13,889 bases of DNA, taken from CAINDZ01 sp964399195. GTDB taxonomy: Bacteria; Krumholzibacteriota; Krumholzibacteriia; LZORAL124-64-63. The notes below the pieces were generated by a model. That model searched no databases, was not told the origin of the DNA, and worked only from the letters and a program-made list of their open reading frames with translations. The stretch's first letter is position 1. Every line of letters begins with the position of its first letter. Below, in pieces: positions 1-7,487 of this stretch. The stretch is from contig CAYNPY010000089.1 in NCBI GenBank assembly GCA_964399195.1, forward strand, positions 1 through 13,889. The letters are read 5' to 3'. The translations under genes were made by a program, and so were the position numbers.

Positions 1-1353
1 GCCATCGGCCTGCTGCTCGTCGTGGGCGCCACCGGCAAGTCGGCGCAGATCCCGCTCTACATCTGGCTGCCGGACGCGATGGCCGGCCCGACGCCCGTCA
101 GCGCGCTCATCCACGCCGCGACGATGGTCACCGCCGGCGTCTACATGCTGGCGCGCATGAACTTCGTCTACGTCCTGGCGCCGACCGCCATGGAGGTCGT
201 GACCATCGTCGGCGCGGCCACGGCCGTGCTGGCGGCGACCATCGCCACCACCCAGAACGACATCAAGCGGGTCCTGGCCTACTCGACGGTCAGCCAGCTG
301 GGCTACATGGTCATGGCCTGCGGCCTGGGGGCGTTCGCGGCCGGCATCTTCCACGTGATGACCCACGCCTTCTTCAAGGCGCTGCTGTTCCTCGGCTCGG
401 GCTCGGTCATCCATGCCATGAGCGGCGAGCAGGACATGCGCGTGATGGGCGGGCTGGCGAAGAAGCTGCCGATCACGTTCTGGACGTTCCTGGCCGGGAC
501 CTTCGCCATCGCCGGCGTCTTCCCGCTGGCCGGCTTCTTCTCCAAGGACGAGATCCTCTGGAAGGCGTTCAGCAGCGACGGCGGCGGCGTCGCCCTGTGG
601 CTGGTGGCCTTCCTGGTGGCCGGCCTGACCGCGTTCTACATGATGCGCCTGGTCGTGCTGACGTTCCACGGCACCAACCGCGCCAGCCAGGAGGTCCGGC
701 ACCACATCCACGAGTCGCCGCTGACGATGACCGCGCCGCTGGTGGCGCTGGCGGTGCTGTCGGTGGTCGGGGGCTGGGTCGGGTGGCCCGCGTTCCTGGG
801 CGGCAGCAACCACTTCGAGCACTGGCTGGCGCCGGTGTTCGCGGGCGGCGGGCACGAGGCCGCGGCCGCGGCGGCGCAGCACGGCGGGGAGGCGCTGGCC
901 CACGGGGCCGAGGCCGCCCACGGCGCGGCCGCCCACGCGGGCGGTCACGGGCACGTGGCGCTGGAGCGGGGCCTGGCCGCGGCGTCGCTGGCCTGGGGCC
1001 TGCTGGGCCTGGCGCTGGGCTACCTGGTCTACTCGCGGCGCATCAAGGTCGCCGACACCATGCGCGACCTGGCGGGCGGCTGGCCGTACCGCATCCTGCT
1101 GAACAAGTACTACGTGGACGAGGCCTACGAGGGCGCCATCATCCGGCCGGGCTACCGCCTGTCGAAGACGGTGCTGTGGAAGGGCGTGGATGCCGGCGTG
1201 ATCGACGGCCTCCTGGTCAACGGATCGGCGCTGGTGGTGGCGGTGGTCGGCTCGCTGCTGCGCCTGCTGCAGAACGGCCTGGTCCGGTTCTACGCCTGGT
1301 CCTTCACCGTGGGCGTGGCGGTGTTCGTCGTCTACCTGAGCCTGAAGGGCTAG
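1..1353 (+). CDS. nuoL: NADH-quinone oxidoreductase subunit L (5' partial)
   Basis: Membrane subunit of respiratory complex I, at the far end of the proton-pumping arm. The reading frame is open from base 1, so the true start lies upstream; about 215 N-terminal residues are missing if compared with E. coli NuoL (613 residues). The remaining 450 residues hold the antiporter-like core motif (K-S-A-Q at window residues 13-16, then MAGPTPVSALIHAATMV). Lys13, His38, His118, His122 and Lys126 keep the spacing of E. coli K229, H254, H334, H338 and K342, and Lys182 in FFSKDEIL corresponds to K399. The end (about residues 365-450) has the family's amphipathic lateral-helix region and final membrane helix. 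An Ala/His/Gly-rich loop lies at about residues 281-319. The TAG stop lies inside the AGGAGG ribosome-binding site of nuoM, so the two genes are co-transcribed. Identification is secure. Confidence 0.97.
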   Translation, partial: AIGLLLVVGATGKSAQIPLYIWLPDAMAGPTPVSALIHAATMVTAGVYMLARMNFVYVLAPTAMEVVTIVGAATAVLAATIATTQNDIKRVLAYSTVSQLGYMVMACGLGAFAAGIFHVMTHAFFKALLFLGSGSVIHAMSGEQDMRVMGGLAKKLPITFWTFLAGTFAIAGVFPLAGFFSKDEILWKAFSSDGGGVALWLVAFLVAGLTAFYMMRLVVLTFHGTNRASQEVRHHIHESPLTMTAPLVALAVLSVVGGWVGWPAFLGGSNHFEHWLAPVFAGGGHEAAAAAAQHGGEALAHGAEAAHGAAAHAGGHGHVALERGLAAASLAWGLLGLALGYLVYSRRIKVADTMRDLAGGWPYRILLNKYYVDEAYEGAIIRPGYRLSKTVLWKGVDAGVIDGLLVNGSALVVAVVGSLLRLLQNGLVRFYAWSFTVGVAVFVVYLSLKG

Positions 1354-1365
1354 GAGGAAAGCGCT

Positions 1366-2967
1366 TTGCCGTTCATCACCGACCACATCCTGTCCTGGGT
1401 GACGTTCCTGCCGCTGGTCGGGGCCGTGCTCCTGTGGACCGTCGTGCGCCGGGAAGGCCCAGCGCGGTGGCTGGCCCTGGGCGTGGCGCTGGCCGACTTC
1501 GTGCTCTCGCTGCACCTGTGGTTCCACTTCGACGCCGCCAGCGGCGCCGACCAGTTCGTCGAGCACGCCGCCTGGCTGGCCGACGGTCGCATCGCCTATC
1601 GGATGGGCATGGACGGCATCAGCCTGATGCTGGCGATGCTGACGACGTTCCTGGGGCCCCTGGTCGTGCTGTCGACCTGGCGCGCGATCACCGAGCGCGT
1701 GGCCGAGTTCATGGGCTTCCTCCTGCTGCTGCAGGCGGCCATGCTGGGCACCTTCTTCGCCCGCGACATGCTCCTGTTCTACGTGTTCTGGGAGGCGATG
1801 CTGATCCCGATGTACTTCATCATCGGGGTCTGGGGCGGCCAGCGGCGCCTGTACGCGGCCGTGAAGTTCTTCATCTTCACGATGGTCGGCTCGGTCTTCA
1901 TGCTGGTCGGCATCCTCTGGCTCTACTTCCAGTCCGGGAGCATGGACCTGGCCGCGTTCCTCTCGCTGCACCTGCCGCGGCAGGCGCAATTGTGGCTGTT
2001 CGCGGCCTTCTTCCTGGCCTTCGCCATCAAGGTGCCGCTGTGGCCCCTGCACACCTGGCTGCCGGACGCGCACGTCGAGGCGCCGACGGCGGGCTCGGTC
2101 ATCCTGGCCGGCGTGCTGCTGAAGATGGGCACCTACGGCATGCTGCGCTTCGCGATGCCGCTGTTCCCGGAGGCGGTGACCGCGTTCGCGCCGGCAATCA
2201 ACGTGCTGGCGGTGATCGGCATCATCTACGGCGCGCTGGTGGCCCTGGTGCAGCCGGACGTCAAGAAGCTGGTGGCCTACTCGTCGGTCAGCCACCTCGG
2301 ATTCGCGGTGCTGGGCCTGTTCTCGCTGACGCCGCTGGGCGCGGCCGGCAGCCTCTACCAGATGCTGGCGCACGGCCTGTCCACCGGCGCGCTCTTCCTC
2401 CTGGTGGGCGTGATCTACGAGCGCCGACACACGCGCGAGATCGCCGAGTTCGGCGGCCTGGCCCACGGCATGCCCGTCTACGCGACGATCTTCCTGGTCA
2501 CGACGCTGGCCAGCATCGGCCTGCCGGGCCTGGCCGGTTTCGTGGCGGAGTTCATGATCCTGTTCGGCACCTTCAACAGCGAAGCGCTGGCCCACGGCCG
2601 CCTGCTGGCGGTGCTGGCGGCCACCGGCGTGGTGCTGGGCGCCATCTACATGCTGTGGATGTACCAGCGCGTCTTCCTGGGCCGTCGCGAGAACCCGAAG
2701 AACGAGGGCCTGTCGGACCTGAGCGGGCGCGAACTGGCCGTGCTGCTGCCGCTGGTCGTGTTCATGGTCTGGCTGGGCGTGCGGCCGGGGCTGGTGCTGG
2801 ACCGGGTGGAGGCGAGCATCGCGCGCGTGCTGGAGCCGCTGGGCGTCGAGGGCGCCGCCCCGGCCGGGCACGGCGCGGACCAGGGCCATGGCGCGCTCGA
2901 GATTCCCGCTGCCGGCCCGCAGGCGGGGCAGGTGCGGTTCGTGTTCCGTAACGCGGAGATGCGCTGA
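1366..2967 (+). CDS. nuoM: NADH-quinone oxidoreductase subunit M
   Basis: Second antiporter-like proton-translocating membrane subunit of complex I, 533 residues. The start is TTG: an AGGAGG at 1352-1357 sits 8 bases upstream, the protein then begins MPFITDHILSWVTFLPL as family members do, and no ATG or GTG is better placed. Expected charged residues are present: Glu143 in FWEAMLIPMY (helix 5), Lys222 in AIKVPLWPLHTWLPDAH (helix 7), Lys253 in LLKMGTYG (helix 8) and Glu395 in FVAEFMILFG (helix 12). About 14 hydrophobic segments end near residue 490. A soluble Ala/Gly/His-rich tail of about 35-40 residues follows, which makes the protein slightly longer than E. coli NuoM (509). The stop overlaps the nuoN start (ATGA at 2967-2970 with TGA at 2965-2967), indicating translational coupling. 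Confidence 0.97.
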   Translation: MPFITDHILSWVTFLPLVGAVLLWTVVRREGPARWLALGVALADFVLSLHLWFHFDAASGADQFVEHAAWLADGRIAYRMGMDGISLMLAMLTTFLGPLVVLSTWRAITERVAEFMGFLLLLQAAMLGTFFARDMLLFYVFWEAMLIPMYFIIGVWGGQRRLYAAVKFFIFTMVGSVFMLVGILWLYFQSGSMDLAAFLSLHLPRQAQLWLFAAFFLAFAIKVPLWPLHTWLPDAHVEAPTAGSVILAGVLLKMGTYGMLRFAMPLFPEAVTAFAPAINVLAVIGIIYGALVALVQPDVKKLVAYSSVSHLGFAVLGLFSLTPLGAAGSLYQMLAHGLSTGALFLLVGVIYERRHTREIAEFGGLAHGMPVYATIFLVTTLASIGLPGLAGFVAEFMILFGTFNSEALAHGRLLAVLAATGVVLGAIYMLWMYQRVFLGRRENPKNEGLSDLSGRELAVLLPLVVFMVWLGVRPGLVLDRVEASIARVLEPLGVEGAAPAGHGADQGHGALEIPAAGPQAGQVRFVFRNAEMR

Positions 2968-4481
2968 TGAACGGATTTGTCGCGCCGCCGGTGGGCGGCC
3001 AACTGGACGTCCTGGCGCCGTACCTCGTCGTCGCGGTGGGCGGCCTGGCCATCATGCTGGTGGACGCCCTGGTGCGCACGCGGCGCCGGGACCACCTGTC
3101 GTTCCTGACGCTGCTGGTGCTGCTGGGTTCGGTCCTGGCGCAGCTGGCGGGCGGCGCCGGCGGCGAGCGCGAGGTCCTGGCCGGCATGATGACCGTGGGC
3201 GACTTCGCGCGGTTCTTCAACCTGCTGTTCGCCGGCTGCGGCGTGCTGACGACGGTCTTCGCCGGCGCGGCGCTCGAGCGGGGCGAACGCGGGCGCCCCG
3301 AATTCTACCCGCTGCTGCTGTTCTCCATCCTGGGCATGATGGTGCTGGCCGCGGCCTCGGACCTGCTGACGGTCTTCCTGGGCATCGAGACCATGAGCCT
3401 GGCGGTGTACGTGCTGGCCGGCGGCGTGCGCGGCAACGTCCGCAGCAGCGAGGCCGGCTTCAAGTACCTGCTGCTGGGCGGCTTCGCCTCGGCCTTCCTG
3501 CTGCTGGGCATGGCGCTCCTGTACGGGTTCGCCGGCGGCACCGCGTTCAGCGACGTCGCCGCGGCCCTGGCCCGGCGCGAAGGCGACCTGGGGCTGGCCA
3601 TGCTGGGCGGCGGCCTGGTGCTGGTGGGCCTCGGCTTCAAGGTGGCCCTGGTGCCGTTCCACATGTGGACGCCCGACGTCTACGACGGCGCCCCGGCCTA
3701 TGTCACCGGCTTCATGGCCACCGCGGTCAAGGCGGCCGGGTTCGCAATCCTGATCCGCTTCGCCTGGCTCATGCAGCCGCAGCTGGCCTTCGTCTGGTAC
3801 CCGGTGCTGGCGGCGCTGGCCGTGCTGACGATGTCGGTGGGCAACCTCGTGGCTCTGGCGCAGAACAGCGTCAAGCGCCTGCTGGCCTGGTCCTCGATCG
3901 CGCACGCCGGCTACCTGATGCTCGGCGTCGTGACCTTGATCTCGCCCGCGACCGGCGGCAGCGCGCAGATGGTGCTGGGCCGGGAGGTGGGCGAGTCGGC
4001 CGGTTCGGCCCTGCTGTTCTACCTGCTGGCGTACAGCCTGATGAACCTGGCGGCGTTCGGCGTCGTGGGCGCCCTGGGCTCGCGCGACGGCGACGCCGAC
4101 GACATCGAGCGCTACGCCGGGCTCAGCCGGCGGCGGCCCGTGGCGGCGGCCGTGCTGGCGGTGGCCATGCTGTCGCTGGCGGGCATCCCGCCGCTGGTCG
4201 GCTTCATGTCGAAGTTCTACCTGTTCTCGGCCGTCGTGCGCGCCGGGCTGGTGCCGCTGGCGGTCATCGGCGTGATCAACTCGCTGGTCTCGGTGTACTA
4301 CTACCTGCGCCTGCTGGTGGTCATGTACATGAAGCAGCCCGAGGCGGATGGTTATGACGGCCACGAGCCGCTGACCGTCGGCGCCGCGGCGGTGCTGGCG
4401 GGACTGGTCGTGCTGCTGGGCGTGATGCCGGACGCCGTGCACCGCGCGGCGCTGGTGGTGTTCCGGCAGATCTCGTTCTGA
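2967..4481 (+). CDS. nuoN: NADH-quinone oxidoreductase subunit N
   Basis: Third antiporter-like membrane subunit of complex I, 504 residues, and last gene of the nuo cluster as in most bacteria. The ATG overlaps the nuoM stop. Expected residues are Glu141 in GIETMSLAVYVL, Lys225 in FKVALVPFHMWTPDVYDGAP, Lys255 in ATAVKAAGF and Lys416 in GFMSKFYLF, matching by motif E. coli E133, K217, K247 and K395. Residues 300-320 (QNSVKRLLAWSSIAHAGY) are the conserved discontinuous-helix region. A short hydrophilic stretch at about 326-345 (ATGGSAQMVLGREVGES) looks like a loop insertion. About 14 transmembrane segments are visible, and the protein ends normally without a tail. The gene order L-M-N and tight spacing make the assignment secure. 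Confidence 0.97.
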   Translation: MNGFVAPPVGGQLDVLAPYLVVAVGGLAIMLVDALVRTRRRDHLSFLTLLVLLGSVLAQLAGGAGGEREVLAGMMTVGDFARFFNLLFAGCGVLTTVFAGAALERGERGRPEFYPLLLFSILGMMVLAAASDLLTVFLGIETMSLAVYVLAGGVRGNVRSSEAGFKYLLLGGFASAFLLLGMALLYGFAGGTAFSDVAAALARREGDLGLAMLGGGLVLVGLGFKVALVPFHMWTPDVYDGAPAYVTGFMATAVKAAGFAILIRFAWLMQPQLAFVWYPVLAALAVLTMSVGNLVALAQNSVKRLLAWSSIAHAGYLMLGVVTLISPATGGSAQMVLGREVGESAGSALLFYLLAYSLMNLAAFGVVGALGSRDGDADDIERYAGLSRRRPVAAAVLAVAMLSLAGIPPLVGFMSKFYLFSAVVRAGLVPLAVIGVINSLVSVYYYLRLLVVMYMKQPEADGYDGHEPLTVGAAAVLAGLVVLLGVMPDAVHRAALVVFRQISF

Positions 4482-4489
4482 GGCCGGGC

Positions 4490-4503
4490 GCCGCCCGGGC
4501 GGC
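4490..4503. repeat. Perfect 14-base GC palindrome after nuoN
   Basis: The sequence GCCGCCCGGGCGGC is its own reverse complement. It lies 9 bases after the nuoN stop and could form a strong stem in RNA. No T-run follows, so it is not a canonical intrinsic terminator. It could still attenuate transcription or protect the nuo mRNA 3' end. In DNA this GC-rich, short palindromes arise easily by chance. Confidence 0.45.
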
Positions 4504-4513
4504 CGCCGAGCGG

Positions 4514-4533
4514 GGCCGCCGGCGCCGGCGGCC
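4514..4533. repeat. Perfect 20-base GC palindrome upstream of the aldehyde dehydrogenase
   Basis: The 20 bases starting GGCCGCCGGC form an exact inverted repeat with no unpaired centre. It ends 2 bases before the GGAGG (4536-4540) that serves the next gene. Together with the palindrome at 4490-4503 it fills the 64-base nuoN to dehydrogenase spacer. A hairpin here could separate the expression of the two genes, either as a terminator-like block or by masking the ribosome-binding site, but there is no U-tract. Function is inferred only. Confidence 0.45.
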
Positions 4534-4545
4534 GCGGAGGGCGCG

Positions 4546-5916
4546 ATGGGTGTGGTGACGGTCAACCCCGCCACGGGTGAGAAGCTTGCCGAGTATCGCC
4601 GTCAGGATGCTGCGGAGGTGGCCGCGGTCTTGGCGCGGGCGGTCGCCGCGGGGCGCAGCTGGGGGCGGCGGCCGGTCGCTGAACGCGCGGCGCTGCTGCC
4701 GGCGCTGGCGGCCAGGTTGCGCGCCCGCGCCCCGGAGCTGGCGCGGCTGATGAGCCTGGAGATGGGCAAGCCCGTCACCGAGGCGCGCGCCGAGGTCGAG
4801 AAGTGCGCCTGGCTGTGCGAGGTCTACGCCGAGCGCAGCGCTGAGTGGCTGGCCGACACGCCCATGCAGGCGGACGGCCTGCGCCACGCCGTGGCCTACC
4901 AGCCGCTGGGCGTCATCCTGTCGATCATGCCCTGGAACTACCCGCTGTGGCAGGCGCTGCGCTTCGGCGTGCCCACCCTGACCGCCGGCAACACGAGCCT
5001 GCTCAAGCACGCCTCCAACGTCACCGGCTGCGGCCTGGTCATCGCCGAACTGTTCGCCGAGGCCGGCTACCCCGAGGGCTGCTTCCAGACGATCGTCGCC
5101 GACCACGCCGTGGTCTCGGGGCTGATCGCGCACGACGACGTGCGCGGCCTGTCGTTGACCGGCTCGGTGGAGGCCGGCCGCCGCGTGGCCGAACTGGCGG
5201 GCAGGCACCTCAAGAAGGTGGTGCTGGAGCTGGGGGGCAGCGACCCGTTCCTCGTGCTGGAGGACGCGGACCTCGAGGCCGCCGTGCGCGGCGCCGTCAC
5301 CGGGCGCATGCTCTGCACCGGACAGAGCTGCATCGCGGCCAAGCGGTTCATCGTGGCGCGTCCGGTGGCCGAGGAATTCACCGCCCGCTTTGCCGCCGCG
5401 ATGGCCGCTCTGCCGGTGGGCGACCCGCTGGACGAGGCCACGCGCGTGGGTGCCATCGTCAACGAGGACGAGATGCGGGTGCTGGCCGAGCAGTGCGCCG
5501 ACGCGCTGCGCAAGGGCGCCCGCCTGCTGACCGGCGGCCGGCGCCTGGAACGCCCGGGCTGCTTCTTCCCGCCGACGGTGCTCGGCGGGGTGACGACCGA
5601 CATGGCGGTCTGGCGCGACGAGGTCTTCGGGCCCATCGCCCCGGTGCTGGCCGTGGCCGACGACGAGGAGGCGGTGCGCGTGGCCAACGACTCGGTGTTC
5701 GGCCTTGGCGGCAGCGTGTGGACGCGCGACCTGGACCGCGGCGAGCGTCTGGCGCGGCGCCTGGAGGCGGGAACGGTCTTCGTCAACTCGATCGTCAAGA
5801 GCGACCCGCGCATGCCGTTCGGCGGGGTCAAGCAGAGCGGGCTGGGTCGGGAGCTGTCCTGGCACGGGCTGCGCGAGTTCACCAACGTGCAGGGCGTGAA
5901 CGTCTACCGGGCGTGA
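4546..5916 (+). CDS. NAD(P)-dependent aldehyde dehydrogenase, succinate-semialdehyde type (Sad/GabD-like)
   Basis: Soluble aldehyde dehydrogenase of 456 residues that oxidises an aldehyde to its acid with NAD(P)+. Catalytic elements are all visible: PWNYPLWQ (Asn131), the cofactor loop LTGSVEAG at about 204-211, LELGG with general base Glu228, GQSCIAAKR with nucleophile Cys262, EVFGPI at 359-364 and PFGGVKQSGLGRE at 424-436. Length and motif variants (PWNYPLWQALR, LLKHASN) resemble E. coli Sad/YneI (462 residues) more than GabD (about 480), so succinate semialdehyde is the likely substrate. This is inference: close relatives act on other short aldehydes. The ATG at 4546 follows GGAGG by 5 bases, and the N-terminus MGVVTVNPATGE is family-typical. 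The gene is on the nuo strand but not overlapping. It converges with the NifU-like gene 22 bases downstream. Confidence 0.9.
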   Translation: MGVVTVNPATGEKLAEYRRQDAAEVAAVLARAVAAGRSWGRRPVAERAALLPALAARLRARAPELARLMSLEMGKPVTEARAEVEKCAWLCEVYAERSAEWLADTPMQADGLRHAVAYQPLGVILSIMPWNYPLWQALRFGVPTLTAGNTSLLKHASNVTGCGLVIAELFAEAGYPEGCFQTIVADHAVVSGLIAHDDVRGLSLTGSVEAGRRVAELAGRHLKKVVLELGGSDPFLVLEDADLEAAVRGAVTGRMLCTGQSCIAAKRFIVARPVAEEFTARFAAAMAALPVGDPLDEATRVGAIVNEDEMRVLAEQCADALRKGARLLTGGRRLERPGCFFPPTVLGGVTTDMAVWRDEVFGPIAPVLAVADDEEAVRVANDSVFGLGGSVWTRDLDRGERLARRLEAGTVFVNSIVKSDPRMPFGGVKQSGLGRELSWHGLREFTNVQGVNVYRA

Positions 5917-5938
5917 ACCCGGCGCCGGCACGCGCCAG

Positions 5939-6157
5939 TCAGATCTGCTCGACCCGCAGCACCTCGGGGATGCGCGCCTTCAGGCGGGCCTCGACGCCCT
6001 GCTTCAGCGTGACCATGCTCATGGGGCAGGAACCGCAGGCCCCGCGCAGGCGCACCACGACCACGCCCTCGTTGAAGTCGATGAACTCGATGTCGCCGCC
6101 GTCGGCCTGCAGGGTGGGCCGGATCTCGTCGAGCACCGCCAGGATCCTGTCCTTCAT
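5939..6157 (-). CDS. NifU C-terminal-domain Fe-S cluster scaffold protein
   Basis: A 72-residue protein consisting only of the NifU C-terminal (NFU) domain, which carries an Fe-S cluster and delivers it to apoproteins. The hallmark motif ACGSCPMS places the two cluster ligands at Cys41 and Cys44. The N-terminal LxxIRPTLQADGGDIEFID and the following VVRLRGAC are typical of the family. There is no IscU-like or degenerate A-type domain, so it is the short stand-alone form rather than NifU or NfuA. The ATG is preceded by AAGGA (plus-strand 6165-6169) about 7 bases away. It stands alone on the minus strand, between the convergent dehydrogenase gene and the divergent phosphatase gene, with its own candidate promoter at 6215-6243. 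Complex I, encoded nearby, is a large Fe-S consumer, but a specific link is speculation. Confidence 0.92.
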   Translation of the reverse strand: MKDRILAVLDEIRPTLQADGGDIEFIDFNEGVVVVRLRGACGSCPMSMVTLKQGVEARLKARIPEVLRVEQI

Positions 6158-6214
6158 GGCTACGTCCTTGGTGGGGGTCGGGCCGCGGCTGAGGCGGCCG
6201 CCGGCTGCCTCACC

Positions 6215-6243
6215 AAGCTAGGCCAGCGGGGCCGGAAGTTCAA
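6215..6243 (-). promoter_or_regulatory. Candidate sigma70-like promoter for the NifU-like gene
   Basis: Read on the minus strand, TTGAAC (plus 6238-6243) is followed after exactly 17 bases by TAGCTT (plus 6215-6220). This places a start site about 50 bases before the ATG at 6157. The -35 box matches consensus at four positions and the -10 box at three. The AT-richer -10 stands out in this very GC-rich DNA. This is a prediction from pattern only. Confidence 0.4.
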
Positions 6244-6257
6244 CCCCGCCTGAGCGC

Positions 6258-6286
6258 TTGTCCGGCGGCGCCCCGTCCCCTACCAT
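6258..6286 (+). promoter_or_regulatory. Candidate sigma70-like promoter for the phosphatase-cutA-SAM hydrolase operon
   Basis: TTGTCC (6258-6263) and TACCAT (6281-6286) are separated by 17 bases and lie 53 bases before the GTG start at 6340. The same -35 hexamer, TTGTCC, recurs in the candidate promoter of the M23 gene, and the same -10 hexamer, TACCAT, recurs in the candidate phoH promoter. It is back-to-back with the NifU-gene promoter 15 bases away. Prediction from pattern only. Confidence 0.45.
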
Positions 6287-6339
6287 GCGGGCGGCGCCGC
6301 GCCCGGTCGCGCGGACCGCCGCACCCCGGGGGAGCACGC

Positions 6340-7167
6340 GTGGACGAACACCTGGCGGAACAGCTCGCCCGCCTGCGGGAACTGGTCCTGGCGGCCGGCG
6401 AACTGGCCCTCGACAGCTACGGCCGCGCCGCGCGCGTGCAGGCCAAGAGCGCCACCGAGATCGTCACCGACACGGACCACCGCGTGGAGGAACTGCTGCT
6501 GGCGGGCCTGACGCGCGACTTCCCGGACGACCACGTGCTGGCCGAGGAGTCGGGCCGGCGCGACGGCGCCGCCGGCGGCCGCACCTGGTACCTGGACCCG
6601 CTCGACGGGACGACGAACTTCGCGCACGGCTACGCGTTCTTCGCCGTCTCGGCGGGCTGCGCCGGTCCGGGGGGTCTGGAACTGGGGGCCGTCCACGTCC
6701 CGTACCTGGACGAACTGTACCTGGCCCGTCGCGGCGGCGGCGCCGTCCTGGAGCGGCCGCGGCACGGCGAGCGGCGGGCGCTGGCGCCGCGCGGGCCGGT
6801 GCCGCTCGAGCGCGCGCTGCTGGCCACCGGCTTCCCGTACGTGCGCGACGCGGTGGTGGACCGCACGCTGGCCGCGGTCGGCGCCTTCCTGAAGGCGCCC
6901 TGCCACGGCATCCGGCGCGGCGGCAGCGCGGCGACCGACCTCGTCCACGTGGCGGCGGGAAAGCTGGACGGCTACTTCGAGCTGCGCCTGCGCCCGTGGG
7001 ACACCGCCGCCGGCACGCTGATCGCGCGCGAAGCCGGCGTCATCGTCACCGACCTGGCCGGCGCGCAGGTGGCGGTCCCGGACCTCGGCGTCGTCGCCGC
7101 GGCGCCGCTGCTGCACGCGCGCCTGCTGGAGATCCTGGCCGCCACGGCCGGACCGGAGGCTTCATGA
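6340..7167 (+). CDS. Inositol monophosphatase family protein
   Basis: Mg2+-dependent sugar/inositol phosphate phosphatase of 275 residues, the usual family length. Metal-binding residues are complete: Glu70 in AEES, Asp86 and Asp89 in the signature LDPLDGTTNFAHG (85-97), and Asp221 in RPWDTAAG (219-225). The upstream EIVTDTD (40-46) is also conserved. The start is GTG, with GGGGGAG 5 bases upstream (6328-6334) and the protein opening MDEHLAEQLARLRE. No in-frame ATG lies in a better place. Substrate cannot be read from sequence: bacterial members hydrolyse inositol 1-phosphate, fructose bisphosphate, histidinol phosphate or PAP. The HG-rich loop after DPLDGTTNF fits the inositol/histidinol group rather than CysQ. 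The stop overlaps the cutA start (ATGA at 7164-7167), so it heads an operon. Confidence 0.93.
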   Translation: MDEHLAEQLARLRELVLAAGELALDSYGRAARVQAKSATEIVTDTDHRVEELLLAGLTRDFPDDHVLAEESGRRDGAAGGRTWYLDPLDGTTNFAHGYAFFAVSAGCAGPGGLELGAVHVPYLDELYLARRGGGAVLERPRHGERRALAPRGPVPLERALLATGFPYVRDAVVDRTLAAVGAFLKAPCHGIRRGGSAATDLVHVAAGKLDGYFELRLRPWDTAAGTLIAREAGVIVTDLAGAQVAVPDLGVVAAAPLLHARLLEILAATAGPEAS

Positions 7168-7487
7168 GCGCGGGCGAACTGCTGATCCTGGCCACCACCT
7201 TTCCCGACCGCGAGACGGCCGAGCGCGTCGTCGGCCTGCTGGTCGACGGCGGCCTGGCCGCGTGCGGACAGGTCGGCGCCGACCTGGTCTCGTTCTACCG
7301 CTGGGAGGGCGAACTCTGCCGCGCCGCCGAGGTGGCGGCCGTCCTGAAGGTGCTGCCGGACCGGTTCGACCTCTGCGTGGGCGAGCTCAAGCTGCAGCAC
7401 CCGTACGACGTCCCGCAGATCGTGGCCTGGCCGTCGACGTTCGTCTCGCGCGAGTACCTGGCCTGGGCGCAGGGGGCCGGGCGATGA
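7164..7487 (+). CDS. cutA: CutA family divalent-cation tolerance protein
   Basis: Small cytosolic protein of 107 residues in the CutA1 family, trimeric in known structures and named for copper tolerance in E. coli. The physiological role is still unclear in most bacteria. Family signatures are ATTFPDRETAERV (10-22), LAACGQV (31-37), FYRWEGEL (44-51), and HPYDVPQIV (79-87), which is the most diagnostic. The ATG overlaps the stop of the phosphatase gene, and GGAGG (7155-7159) sits 4 bases upstream. Its own stop overlaps an ATG of a possible 23-codon ORF. Length is normal and nothing is missing. Confidence 0.94.
   Translation: MSAGELLILATTFPDRETAERVVGLLVDGGLAACGQVGADLVSFYRWEGELCRAAEVAAVLKVLPDRFDLCVGELKLQHPYDVPQIVAWPSTFVSREYLAWAQGAGR

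Noticed and set aside
597..2951. 784-codon open frame overlapping nuoL and nuoM
   Set aside because: Out-of-frame shadow: Arg/Gly/Ala/Pro-rich translation with no motifs, produced by high third-position GC. The frames of nuoL and nuoM are certain.
2646..4574. 642-codon minus-strand open frame opposite nuoM/nuoN
   Set aside because: Translation is His/Gln/Arg-rich low-complexity, typical of an antisense shadow of GC-rich membrane-protein genes.
4321..5931. 536-codon minus-strand open frame opposite the aldehyde dehydrogenase
   Set aside because: Antisense shadow of a gene with intact catalytic residues; no recognisable protein.
5917..5938. Terminator between the convergent dehydrogenase and NifU-like genes
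   Set aside because: Only a 5-base-pair GGCGC/GCGCC stem is possible in 22 bases and there is no T-run; too weak to call.
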